Position numbers and translations under genes: made by a program | Source: Vespa crabro | Lineage: Eukaryota > Arthropoda > Insecta > Hymenoptera > Vespidae | NCBI RefSeq assembly: GCF_910589235.1 | Contig: NC_060965.1 | Coordinates: forward strand, 2,625,901-2,689,900 | DNA length: 64,000 bases | Reading direction: 5' to 3' | Notes under the pieces: model-generated | Seen by the model: the letters and a program-made list of their open reading frames with translations, nothing else | Database searches by the model: none | What the model was told of the DNA's origin: nothing | Shown here: positions 48,095 through 59,968 of the stretch, piece after piece | Position numbering within the stretch: the stretch's first letter is position 1 | Layout of the letters: the number at the start of each line of letters is the position of its first letter

Positions 48095-48237
48095 ATATTA
48101 TGCTGTATATTCTTTTGCAAAATCCTATAAATGTATCTAGTGATATTTCCCCAATTTTGCAATTCCCTGAAAGACCCTCTTTATTTATATACATATGTAT
48201 GCCCACGAGAAATGAAATTATGAATATAAGTATGTGT

Positions 48238-48240
<3 letters not shown>

Positions 48241-48290
<50 letters not shown>
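48241..48290. repeat. (TA)n microsatellite
   Basis: Exactly 25 perfect TA units. Confidence 0.97.
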
Positions 48291-48293
<3 letters not shown>

Positions 48294-49162
48294 ATTGAAT
48301 GAATGATTGCATATTATCCAAAACGAACTCTAAACGTACATAGTACATATATGCATTATATACATATATTAAAGACCCAAGATTATTTCTCTATCTGTAC
48401 CAAAACGCCTTCAAGCAACGAGATTAAACAAAATAAAATATACAGACGTAAGGAATAGACAATACAGGATGAGACAACAATAATAATTGCGTGTGTATTA
48501 AGTAACTAACAAAGATGATAAGAAAGGGTTAAGGAATGAAAAAAGAACAGGAAAAGAGTATTCGAGTACAGGAAGAAAAGAACGTTAACGCGACTTTATT
48601 GTGATATAGAAAAAAAAAAAAGGAAAAAAAGAAAAAAAAGAGGAAAAAAAAAAAAGAAAAAAGAAAGAGCTTGCGGCTCTCGCGAATAGCACTCTCCCTC
48701 TCTCTTTCTAACACTCTTTTCCTCTATCTCTATTTCTTCGTTTAGCGCGCGCGCGTGTATGTGCTTTAACACGTCTCGTCGGAGAGAAGTTTCCTTTTTT
48801 TATTTCTCGATTTTTTTTTTGTGGTCCAAAGGTGTGGAGGGAAGGAAGAAAAAGGAAAAGAAATTGAAAAAAAGGAAGAAAGAAAAGTGCACGCGAAAGG
48901 ATTTTAGCGATGTATAATTAAATTGTTTTCATTACTACCTAGCCAGGATTCTTTTAATGAATTTGAAACCATCGTGAGAATCATGCTCGAGAAATAATAC
49001 AATTTTTATAGATCACAAGAAAACTATATGTTCCTTGGACGCTTATGTCCATTATTTTTTTATTTTTTAATTTCTTTTCTTCTCTTTTATTTCCTTTTTT
49101 TATTTTTATTTTTTTTTTTCTTTTTTCTTTTATTTTGGAGGGGAAGGCACAGAGACGCGTAT

Positions 49163-49185
49163 GTATATATATAAGGTATATATAT

Positions 49186-49228
<43 letters not shown>

Positions 49229-49240
49229 AATATATATAGT
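49163..49240. repeat. TA-rich microsatellite
   Basis: Interrupted TA runs after an extended T-rich tract (49057-49134). Confidence 0.9.
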
Positions 49241-49470
49241 GTTTTACAACGATCAAAATCTTAGCAATGTATATCTCTAGTATATAATAATCGTTGACAT
49301 CGTCGCCTCATAGGATATATCGAATGAAGGAAAAGTTATTAGGAAAATAAAAAAAATGGTGAATAATGATAAGAGTGCTTCAAAGTGCTTCGACGGAATG
49401 TAAATATTAATTGTTAGGGGACCGCGTAAATGTAATACATAGATATATACATATATGTATATATATTACA

Positions 49471-49543
49471 CATACATACATACATACATACAGATAGACA
49501 GACAGACAGACAGACAAACAAACAAACAAACAAACAAACAAAA
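49471..49543. repeat. Compound tetranucleotide repeat (CATA)n(CAGA)n(CAAA)n
   Basis: Three adjacent tetramer arrays differ only at the third base, in blocks 49471-49490, 49491-49514 and 49515-49543. Confidence 0.95.
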
Positions 49544-49918
49544 AACATATACAGATCTTCTCAAGCGCCTTAAGTTCATAGGAGGCACGAGCAAATAAAT
49601 AATTTCAATCGCAATAACGGCGTGTATCTTTGTTACAAAACGAAGTGCATCATTTTTCGTGATTCGATACGGCGAGGAATCGAAAGGATCAATTTCACTA
49701 GAACTATTCGTTCCAGGACTATTCCTCCTGCACTTCCAATAAACCTGTCGATTCCTCTCCGACGACAATCATCGATTTATATTTAAGAACGAGCTATAAG
49801 ACGCGAAGATGTTACGTAAGACTTATCTCGTTATTGTACTTTCCTTTTCTTTTTTTATCCAAAATTTTTCCATGTATCATATATCGTAACGTTGAAATTA
49901 GTTGTATCCTTTGGAAAA

Positions 49919-49993
49919 GAAGAAAAAAAGAAAAGAAAAAAAAAAAAAAAAAACAAGAAAAAAGAAAAAAGAAAAAAAAAAAGGAAAAAGAGA
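49919..49993. repeat. A-rich tract
   Basis: A with scattered G and one C; gives a poly-Lys artefact frame. Confidence 0.9.
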
Positions 49994-50317
49994 CAACTAA
50001 TTTCTTTCAGACAAATCTGTCGCATTAGTTGTTTATATGATATATCGGAAAAAAAAAAAGAAAATGTTAAAGGTCTAACCAGAATGATAAAGTGTTATCG
50101 AATGTTAATGTGAAAGGGAAAATATGTGAGTGAGGGCATGATAGAAAGCAATGAAAAAGGAGAGGGAGAAAGAAACAACGAAAAATATAACTTGTAATTT
50201 TACGTCGAGAATTCGTGATCTAAGCTCTCGAAATAAAGAAAGGCATTTTGCTCGAGTTTTGCCATATCTGTTCGCGAGTATGCACTTCGTGCATGCTACC
50301 CTTAAAATGGAACGCAG

Positions 50318-50370
50318 AAAGAGAGAAAGAAAGAGAGAGAGAGAGAGAAAGAGAGAAAGAGAGAAAGAGA
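50318..50370. repeat. GA-rich imperfect microsatellite
   Basis: GA run with AAAGA interruptions. Confidence 0.9.
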
Positions 50371-51004
50371 GTATGTGTGTGATTGGGAGGGAAGAGGAGA
50401 AGTTAGAGGAAGGGTTAAATATCGCGTCGACCTCAGCGACGCGACGTGTCTACGACAATGCGATATATCGTAGCGATACGGCACGCTCCTGACGGATGGA
50501 ATATAACGAGAGCCACTGTACTGAGGGCGAGCTTACGTGAAAAATATAAAAAGAATGACAAAAAGAAAAAGAATACAAAAAAAAAAAACAAGAAGAAAAA
50601 GAAGAAGAAGAAGAAGAAGAAGAGAGAACGAGCCGGCCGTATCGAGGCAGTCACGATGTCTGCCATGCTCGAAACTCTTTGCATGCGATCTTCTAGTGGC
50701 CCTCGCTTCGAAGAACACCCGTCTGCATTTTTTAAGTCCTTCGGCCGTACCACTTTCACCATTTACTCCCCTTCCACCCTTCTTCCCTCTCTAACCCTCT
50801 CCCACCCTTTCGCACTCACTCGAATACCTCTCGAGAGATTCAGTCGGGGAGATTAACTTTTTTTTCGTTAACGCTCGCTCGGTGTTGAACTCGTTCCATT
50901 GTTTTCGAAATTCGTGTTAAATTTTTGTCATTCATAATATTAAATTCGTAAAAATTTTGTATTATCATTATTATAATAGAATAATCGTGAAAATGATATG
51001 ATAC

Positions 51005-51005
<1 letters not shown>

Positions 51006-51046
<41 letters not shown>

Positions 51047-51090
51047 ATCTCATTCTCTCTTTTTCTTTCTTTCTTTCTCTCTCTTTCTCT
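51006..51090. repeat. CT-rich microsatellite
   Basis: CT run decaying into CTTT units. Confidence 0.92.
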
Positions 51091-51206
51091 CTTCGTGTAT
51101 ATAACGTTGTAATTTATACATAATATGTATGTAAACGTGAAAGATCGCTGATATGTTCGCCTAAGGTAAAAGCGAACAGTGACCATTTGTACATAAATTG
51201 TATATT

Positions 51207-51238
51207 AATAATAATAATAATAACAACACAACAACAAC

Positions 51239-51279
<41 letters not shown>

Positions 51280-51305
51280 TAATAATAATTATTATAATAA
51301 TAATT
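51207..51305. repeat. (AAT)n/(AAC)n trinucleotide repeat
   Basis: AAT units with a short AAC block inside. Confidence 0.94.
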
Positions 51306-51436
51306 ATATCGTAAAGGACGAGAGGTACCACTATGAATGTAATTATATTGGTCGACTAGTATATAATAACAAGTACCGGAAGCATATTTGATATCTGTGT
51401 GCCTGTATTCTTTTGTATGCTACCGAGATAGACACT

Positions 51437-51466
51437 ACTATATATATATATGTATATATATATATG

Positions 51467-51516
<50 letters not shown>

Positions 51517-51534
51517 TATATTATATTATATTAT
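51437..51534. repeat. TA-rich higher-order repeat ending in (TTATA)n
   Basis: TA runs are punctuated by TG at regular spacing, followed by about four TTATA pentamers. Confidence 0.93.
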
Positions 51535-51694
51535 TGGGATGTAGGAGATTGCGAGTGTGAGGTCTAATGTATCACAAGTACACACGAATATACGTATACA
51601 TACACAGGATACATACACATAAAGACATGCAAGACAGAACGTACACATGTTATACATATACAGACATAAGACTATCTCTGTCCGAATGGACGAA

Positions 51695-51700
51695 AATAAA
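51695..51700 (+). other. Candidate polyadenylation signal AATAAA
   Basis: The last AATAAA before the less microsatellite-dense stretch starting near 51900, followed within about 30-50 bases by a pyrimidine-rich run. It would define a 3' UTR of about 5.8 kb if transcription ends here. Sequence alone cannot choose it over the earlier hexamers. Confidence 0.15.
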
Positions 51701-53738
51701 ACTTTTAGCGAAGTGAACAATTTGATCTCCCCCTTTTTTTTTCTTTCTTTTTCTTTTTTATTTGAACTCATAGAATAAGCTAAATCGTTCTTCCCATTCC
51801 CATTTGTCATCAGAATGGAGAGGAAAGAAAAATATATAAGAAAGATATTCAAGATCGCTAAGATGCTGTCCAATTACAAGGCTCAATCATCAGGTAGGTT
51901 ATTTTTATCAAACGATCCTGATATCTTTTTTTTCTTCCCCTATTTAATTCAAAGTCCCTAATTAGTAACGACATCGTTTATTATTTGATTAATGCAACGA
52001 CCGGTTTTATTTATTTTATAAAACGACTTTTAAAAAGACTTCCAGTTTCTCAATTATCGTGAGTCATACTGCTCAGACTTTTTTCATTGAGGACATTGAA
52101 ATACCAAGAATACTTGGAATTGTTTAACTCAACTAAGAAGAATTATTAATCTACCGGTAGTCCCAATGGGAACCCCCGACGTAGACTATGCGGCCTCTTT
52201 TAGCATGGACTTTTCACGAGTGGTACCAACGTAAGCTAGCTTTCGCGATGGCTGTCGTCCTTTCATCGTACTAATTTGGCGCCGTCAACGATGTCATTTG
52301 TCATTCTAATAGCCAGAACGACGAGTGCGTTTTTAATGACTCGAGGGTTGAGACCGTCATAGCCTTTACCCCCACTAACCAGTGTACCCTCGTTCATCTC
52401 TTTTTCTCAGTTTCCCTCTATACCTTTCTTTCTCTCTGTCTCTCCCTCTCTCTCTCTCTCTCTCTCTTTCTTTCTCTCTTTCTCATTCACTCACTGACTC
52501 CTTTTTGCGCGAGTTCCTCTTTTAATTTGTCCTCGACACGGTGCTTTACGTTCTATCGTCCGTTTCCCCCTTTTTTTTCCTTACTGAGAAGGCCGGTTCA
52601 CCATTTTCTTTTCAAGAAGGCTAATGCAAAGGCAGCGGGAGAACCACCCCAACCATTCGAACGTTTTCTTCTCTAAAATGTTTCCCCACCCCACCCATCG
52701 ATTCGGACTTCCATTAGACAGGCACGATCCATTAGGCCCGCCAATCTTGGCTCTATCGAAATTACTCAAAGTTTGACATACCGGGACAGTCCTATTGTGT
52801 TCCCATCTTCTATGCCACGAGTTACTTTCTCTGTACCACTTTAAGTTTCCACGTAAAACTATGGATCGACATCTGGCAACTGCTTTTGCAGTTTAAAATT
52901 ATAATTGGATTTATAACTCTTGACTTTTTTTTCTTTGTTAAAGATCTTAATTATTACGAGAATTATAGAATATGTAATTAGCGTGAAATAAATAGATATT
53001 AACATTAAAATTTTTTACGATCGATCGATTAGTTATCAAAATGCTGAAGGATTTAAGTTTGATCCTTCGATTTGACATATCGTTACTTTCAATTATATCG
53101 ACTTTACTCGACATCGATCTTAATTAACCATACGTCCAAATCATTTATTTAACATAAGAAAAAAAAAGGCACTGCTAAAATCATTTCTAATTAATAATCA
53201 GTTGATCAGTTAGCCCTATGGTCAAGATCATGAGTATGTCAAAAGAAAGAGAAAGGTATCGCGTTAGGTCTAACGAATTGTCCTAGTTTTCATTTTCCAC
53301 CCTCTTAGGGAACGACACGCGAAAGGTGTGGGCTAGCTAATGCGCTTCCTGCGAGAACCTTTAACCTGTGCCATTATTGTTTCCCATCCATCACGGTCGG
53401 TCTGCCGTGTGAGCGCTGTTGCCACGGGAAATATATCTCACCCTCTGAAAATGTTGCCGCATCACATCCGAAATTACGGTCGAATCCCAACGTTGTGAGG
53501 ATGGTTGTGAGGTGGTGTGTTAGTTGGGGTGCGGAGGCTTGCTTTGTACAACGTCGCTCTGAAGTTCCGCTTTTGGTCCGTGCTGTGGTAGTTATCGTCC
53601 GCCCTAATTCGGCCCACGATTAGCTGTCTGCCCTAGCTTTCTCTCTCTCTCTTTTTCTCTCTTTCTCTCTATCTCTAACTTTGTTTCTCTCTTTCTCTTT
53701 CTCTTTCTCACTGATCATGTCCCTCGCCAAATTTCCAG

Positions 53739-53773
53739 CTCGACAGGAATTTGATTTAAGGATGGATATTACG
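53739..53773 (+). other. Orphan exon-like segment of 35 nt
   Basis: A long pyrimidine tract and aatttccag precede 53739, and gtgagtac follows 53773. One frame is open (RQEFDLRMDIT) when entered with one base of a codon. That phase matches the end of exons 5 and 6, not exon 7 or 8. No known domain is recognised in so short a peptide. Confidence 0.2.
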
Positions 53774-54119
53774 GTGAGTACATTTTATGAACGATTCGAT
53801 TTATCTCACCTTTCGTTGTCCATTGTTCTATATGACATAAGCAATGTCCGGTCATTTTTGTAGTACGTGAGGAAGAATGGGAGAATTGAGAATAACTATA
53901 TAATAAAATGTCTCGTTAATAATAGTATTTTTTTTATGTTACTTTATATGTAGTTGATACGATATTGATAATGCTTATGATATTATATTATCAAAAATCT
54001 CTTTATAATATTTGAAAATAATATAATTTCTGGATAGAGATATAAGATCGGTAGCGAACGTAAATTTATTTTCTGAGCGGAACTCAAACGGACGTTGATA
54101 AGGTTTTTCATGAAGAAAC

Positions 54120-54177
54120 AATAAAAAAAAAAGAAAAAAAAAAAAAAAAAAAAAAAAAAATAAAAAAAAGACAAAAG
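54120..54177. repeat. Poly-A rich tract
   Basis: A runs of up to about 25 residues broken by single G or T. Confidence 0.93.
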
Positions 54178-54415
54178 AAAAAACACAAAGAATACTTTTT
54201 AACGATCGTAATCGTTAAAACAGTCCTACAGGAAAGTAACATAAATGTAACATGAAAATAACAAAGCTCGTTAGAAATATATCCATTTCTAATGTCGACG
54301 ACGCCGACGTCGAAATTCCAAGAACCAGTTGTCAAGTCAGGAGTATAATGATCGCATATTCGCGTGATATCGCGTTATGCTTGTCTACATAAAGGTAAAT
54401 CAGTGTGTGAAAGAA

Positions 54416-54418
<3 letters not shown>

Positions 54419-54478
<60 letters not shown>

Positions 54479-54497
54479 AGAGAGAGAGAGAGAGAGA
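54419..54497. repeat. Compound (AT)n(GA)n microsatellite
   Basis: 56 bp of AT alternation, then a GA run. Confidence 0.95.
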
Positions 54498-55517
54498 TGA
54501 TTTGAAAGAAAGCCAATGTCACATCTTTTTTTTTATAGAAGTGTCGTTTATCGCGATAACGTGATTCGTATATTAAACTCGAGAAAATGCGTCAAATTAA
54601 AATATTCGTGAGTTAAAAGAATAATCGTGTTTCACATTCCTTGGTTATTTTTTTCTTTTTCTTCTTCTTTTTCTTTTTTTATCATAAATTATAAAAGTAG
54701 AAAATATAGTTGGTCGATTAATCCCTTGGATTTTTTTATTTACCATTTTTGAACATTCAATCGAACGACGACATCGTTAAGCAAATGTTGTACGTCAAAA
54801 AGTAAAAGCCGCGTAAGCGAATGCTTTTACATATATAGCTACTATACTACGGTTCACGTGAAATGAATGCAGGGATTCATATTTTATTCGTTTAAAACAG
54901 ATAGAATCGTCATAAATCCGAGAGTCTGGCGACATCGAGTATATCGACGATAAAATCTCTCTATTCATATATTTCCAAATCATATTTATTTTAATCTTCT
55001 CGTTGCCGATATAGTTTTAACGAAGTATTAATACCTCGTTCTCGATTGACATCTACGCAATTCATGTACTTTATTCCTAATGAAACCTCGTAATCCAAAC
55101 GAACTGATTTTATCTTCAAATTAATATAGTATTATTTTTTATTAATCGTCCATTTTATTTATACCATTGTATGTGTATATGCATATTGTATTATTGTTTA
55201 AATGTTTCATTGGAAACACGTGAATCCATTAATTCTGCGTTTAAAAAAAATAATCCATTGATCTAAAGATCGCGTTTAGCAAATTCATTTTCTCCCTTCT
55301 TTTTCGAACAAAAATAAAATAATGCTCGTGTTGCTTACGTTTTGAGAGAAGGAAAAAAAATGGATGGCCATTCAAGTAGAGCACGTTGTGTATCGTCATA
55401 AGTTCTGGTAATTCCTTTGGAGTCCTGATGTCATCCGGTATCGGATGTCAAATGGGCAACGCTCGAAGACAAATAATCCTGTCGCGATGCCACCGGTCGA
55501 GAAACTTGCTCGCGCCT

Positions 55518-55565
55518 TCCTTCTCTTCTCTTCTCTTCTCTTCTTTTCTCTTCTCTTCTCTTTCT
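55518..55565. repeat. (TTCTC)n pentanucleotide repeat
   Basis: About eight TTCTC units with two slippage variants. Confidence 0.92.
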
Positions 55566-56442
55566 CTTCTTCGCTTCGGTTTACATCGTTAAAGAAAAGG
55601 GGAAGAGATGGGACTTATTTCGAGTCATACTTTCGCGCTTCTTCCCCTCCTAATTGCTAACAGGAAGCCACTACTCAGCGTTATTCGTAAGATCTCCCAC
55701 TTCGATATTTCACCGGTTTACGTATGCAGTTACATTCTCAAAAAGAGTCAAATTATCCGGCAAATTCATAATAACTGTCACTTTAATTGCACGTAATTTC
55801 TTTTGCTTTGTCCATCAGTCTAGATTTACCAAAATGGTCCATGATATCTCTTAATAAATATCAAAGGATAATAATATTGGAAATATATTTTTTCCTTATG
55901 AATTACAACTATTCGTATTTTAATGAACGATGTAAATCAATGATTTGTTATCAATGTACACGTCGTTTATTAACATCATTACTTATATAATACTAAGAAA
56001 ACACGCAATAATCGTAAAAGGACAGAAACATAAAAGCGAAACACGTTGATATCATCGAAGGAAGATCGTTTTATCGCGGATACATTTTATTACCTGTATT
56101 ATCATTCCTGTGCGAAGAACATGCAAATGTAAAATATTATGAGAACGTAAATACATTTATGGTTAGCGAAACGATGAGAAAGATGACGTAGAACGTGTCC
56201 GTAATGGAGTTTGAACGCGAGCCAAAAGATGAATTTAATACATCAGGAAGTGAATCGTTGAATTTGTTTGTTCGGAAAGAAATGGATCTTTAGGCGTTCA
56301 ATATTTTATGAAAAAATATCTGAATATTTTATATTTGAGTCATCTTTTTTTTTTAACACTTTTTTCTTTTTTTTTTTTTTTGCGATCGAAGTTCATTAAG
56401 CCTATTACAAACATTAAAGCGTTAGAAAGTATCCGAAAGAAA

Positions 56443-56586
56443 ATGCATTGCCATGTTGAACTATACGTATTGCTAATCCTGACAATTACTTTGGAAACGA
56501 GAGGAAAGATTTCAAGTGTTCTCAAGCGAGAACACTCGTTTCTTCCTAAAACGGAGGAAGAAGAGGCATCGAGGAAACGACGTTGA
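56443..56586 (+). CDS. Hypothetical 47-residue secreted-peptide-like ORF
   Basis: Not recognised. MHCHVELYVLLILTITLETRG looks like a short signal peptide, with a hydrophobic core at about residues 7-17. It is followed by ISSVL, a dibasic KR (28-29), EHSFLPKTEEEEAS, and RKRR at the stop. That arrangement resembles a small peptide precursor with basic cleavage sites. The start has A at -3. There is no splice, promoter or homology support, and a chance ORF in A+T-rich DNA is the likeliest alternative. Confidence 0.12.
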   Translation: MHCHVELYVLLILTITLETRGKISSVLKREHSFLPKTEEEEASRKRR

Positions 56587-56843
56587 TCCTTTTAATCGAA
56601 CGATCGGATTCGCGTGGGAGCGAGAACTTGGTGGTTAATCGCTCACCCTTCGTTGGGCTTGGCCCTTCCAAAGAGGCTGCCATTGAAATGGACAAGCAAA
56701 GTTGAATCAGTCCGAGAGTACTTTCGATCCGACAACCGCAAGTCGCGCGACTGTGGCTGCACTTGTGGTCTCTTCTCGAGCATCTAACTGGCCAATCGTC
56801 AAGCCTACCGCTGCGACAATGAGCGTTCGTTCAATCACGAGTG

Positions 56844-56845
<2 letters not shown>

Positions 56846-56894
<49 letters not shown>
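56846..56894. repeat. (CT)n microsatellite
   Basis: About 24 perfect CT units. Confidence 0.96.
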
Positions 56895-56897
<3 letters not shown>

Positions 56898-58237
56898 AGA
56901 AGCATTTAAGCCTTTCCTTCCATTCACTTGCTTTCGATCACTTCCTGCGCGTTTCACTGGCCGCTTAATCGTCTATTAACCCTTTCCACTCGATGCTCAT
57001 TCAGCCTATGAACGATCACCAATTCGAGCTCGTTGTTATGCACGTATTGCGTCGAAGATGGCGAACTCGTGCGAGAAAGATTGACAACGATGACAGCTCG
57101 TGTGCGAAATTTTGCTCGATCGCGTGGAATTGACGATTTATCTGTGACTTTGAGAGATAATCACTTTGATCCTGTTCTAATATGTTGATATAATTTATTC
57201 ATTCCCAATGTACTCCATCCTTTTTAAGAATAATTATTGAACACGTGTGAATTTTATCTATCGAAATATTTATATGGTTAGTTAGACAATGTAAAAATCA
57301 TCGATAAGAAAATGCGACAATAATAAATACTATTGCAATGAACTTGTCTGAAATCTACCAACGCACATTGAAGACATTCTCGACATTCTTTCTGTATATT
57401 TATAATAGACCGTAAGCGATTGAAAGAAATAAGAAGAAAGGAGCGAAGAGAAAGAGGGGACGACGCTGATGACGTTGAAATGCCATCATAGAGATAAGAC
57501 TTTTACAGGCCCATTAATATGCCAACGTTAATTAGCACCGCTTATGCTTTATAGGATTCCTCGAAAAGGGTTAAATGAAATCTTACGAACCTTTAAGTCA
57601 TGGAACACGATTAAGACGTTGCTCGAAAGAGTAAGAAAGGAGGGGAAATCGTTGAGAGACTTCCGCTTGGAACGAAGAATTCAAGAAGGGCCCTGAATTT
57701 TACGATTCTTCCTGAGGAAACGAAAGCTCACTTGGGTCTTATGAATTCTTCAGTCTACGACTTACATAAGGGGTAGGTTCACATAGGAAGAGTAAAGAGA
57801 AGGGAATGCGAAAAAGCATTTTACTTGAACGGAGAGGGAAGCGCAAAATTTATTTCGTTTCGCTCGTTCGACCCCATCGCTTTGCAAAATTCAACGTAAC
57901 ACACCGGCTTTTACCTCGCTTCACTAAAATAGTATAGCGATGTCGAATTTAACTTTGAGTTATGATTAATTTCAGAGGCCACGCAATATGTAAGTCCTAA
58001 AAGGGACAATATTTGAATTGTTAAAAAATGATACGAAAGATCTCGTGAATTTTTTCAAATATTTCTATTAATACATATATATATATATATACACGCGCAC
58101 ATATATCAAAATAATTAGAGAGATCTTTTCTCCTCGCAAATGCATACTCCATTGTGAAATATATGACAAAAAGTGACGAATAAATCAAACGAAATTACCA
58201 TAATCTTTTCGAGTCTTTCGAAATGCTTTAGGGGGAA

Positions 58238-58320
58238 TAAAAAAAAGGAAACAAAAAAAAAAAAAGAAAAAAACAAAGAAAGAAAAAAGAGAAAAAGAAC
58301 AAAAAAAAAAAAAAAAAAAA
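58238..58320. repeat. A-rich tract
   Basis: A with scattered G and C, ending in a run of more than 15 A. Confidence 0.92.
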
Positions 58321-58635
58321 CATTTGGTACATCGCCAAGCAATTTTAAAAGCACAAAAACGCGCCATAAATACGATAACGATCGTCAACGTCGGAATAAG
58401 AGCTACCGGCTTGAGGAGGGCCGCGAATTTTTCACGAAATTCGAAGTCGTTTGCCAAGATCGTCGGCTTCTTTGATCTCCAACGCGTTAGAGCCCGTTGC
58501 CTTGCACGAGACGAATACACGTCGTTACGTACGCGACACGTAGCGGGAAATCGCGTAGACGACGGAGGGGACACGCTCAGCATCCGGTGCGTGTAAAACG
58601 TATGTGAGCGTTCGTGCTTGCTTGCATTAGTGTGC

Positions 58636-58693
58636 GTATACGTATATATGTATATATATATATATATGTATGTGTGTGTATGTGTGTGTGTTT
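58636..58693. repeat. Compound (TA)n(TG)n microsatellite
   Basis: TA units pass into TG units. Confidence 0.92.
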
Positions 58694-59224
58694 AAAGTAC
58701 ATGAGTGAATGTAAACGTGTGCATGCCTTTACGCAAAACAATGCAGACAGCCATTGCCATATATTATTCATCGAACAAAGCCCGCGTTCGGATAGTGGCT
58801 AACGCGCGAAGGAAATAAGTTGTCACTTCGAGCCACGAACGATCCCGGCTCGATATCAGCGCGTATATCCTGTCTTTAACTCAACGTTTGTTCCCTTTGG
58901 TATTCCTGGAACTTTCATTTCATTTTTATTTCTAAATCAAAGAATAACGTCTACATAAATATTTTTATTCCTTTTAAAATCTTTAATCTTAAAATGTGAG
59001 AACACAATGGACACGAACTATTCTAAATAATCATTCAAAAAATTTCTTAAAGTTTTTTTTAATAACTTAATACTGTCTAAAATATGTCTTAGGAATAATA
59101 AGTAATAACTGGGTTATTTCAATTTCGAAATTTTTGAATTTATTCGATCGAAGGAAAAAAGGAATAATACTATTTTATTATGAAACTCTATTGATCGTGG
59201 ATATTTTACGTTTGAAAAAAATTT

Positions 59225-59226
<2 letters not shown>

Positions 59227-59267
<41 letters not shown>

Positions 59268-59276
59268 GAGAGAGAG
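59227..59276. repeat. (GA)n microsatellite
   Basis: GA run with two AAAGA interruptions. Confidence 0.94.
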
Positions 59277-59589
59277 AATCATGTCTGTTCAGAAAGTAGA
59301 TAGAGTTCATCGTCCGAAAATCTTCTATAACAGACAACTTTCGAGGGTCGAAAACATTGAAAACTCATCCCCTCGAAAGAGAAACGTTCGTACGGTAACT
59401 ACTGAAGAACCGGCTAATCGTCCTACCCTTCACTTTCTCCTTCTCTTTTCTTCTTCGGAGGACTTCCTTCGTATAAAGAGAAGACGAAAGAGCAGTCGAA
59501 CGAGCGTCGCGTTTCGTACGCTCCAGCGAGGATAAAGACAAAGAGTGAAATCGGTAAAGGATGAAAGAGTTGGGTAGGAATAGAACTCA

Positions 59590-59591
<2 letters not shown>

Positions 59592-59645
<54 letters not shown>
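59592..59645. repeat. (GA)n microsatellite
   Basis: 54 bp of perfect GA. Confidence 0.97.
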
Positions 59646-59649
<4 letters not shown>

Positions 59650-59942
59650 TGAGAGAGAAAGAGAGAGTAGGCTTTACAGACCATCGAACTTTATGGTAGA
59701 CGCAGATGAATCGTGGGAATAACTAAACGCGCTAGATTTACCACCGTTAAAGTTATTTCTCATTCGAATGGAGGAACACGTTAAGTGTTCAGTCAAGAAT
59801 CTTTCTCCTTTGCGTTTTTATTCTTCCTCTCATTTATATTCGCCAATATCAACGTTATCATAAATTAGAAATTCATAGACGATAATCACGATGAAATATT
59901 TGTACAGTTGCATGTACATAAAACTTTTGATAGCGGTTTTCC

Positions 59943-59968
59943 TTTTTTTTTTTTTTTTTTTTTTTTTT
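59943..59968. repeat. Poly-T run
   Basis: 26 consecutive T residues. Confidence 0.96.

Larger units (their letters stand above)
45867..51900 (+). other. Downstream flank: putative long Ddr 3' UTR, or the start of another intron
   Basis: No coding sequence was recognised. It holds many TA tracts, a compound tetranucleotide repeat, an AAT repeat and the MITE-like element. Several AATAAA hexamers occur (47299-47304, 47337-47342, 48432-48437, 49346-49351, 50232-50237, 51695-51700), and Pumilio-type TGTANATA occurs at 46491-46498 and 47257-47264. These fit a long 3' UTR but are also expected by chance in A+T-rich DNA. Confidence 0.4.

Noticed and set aside
49441..51534. Dense short repeats that could look like a CRISPR-type array
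   Set aside because: They are simple 2-5 bp microsatellites without unique spacers.
52155..52231. Frame MGTPDVDYAASFSMDFSRVV followed by a gtaagc, considered as a DDR juxtamembrane exon
   Set aside because: The acceptor side is poor and the similarity to DDR sequence is limited to a few residues.
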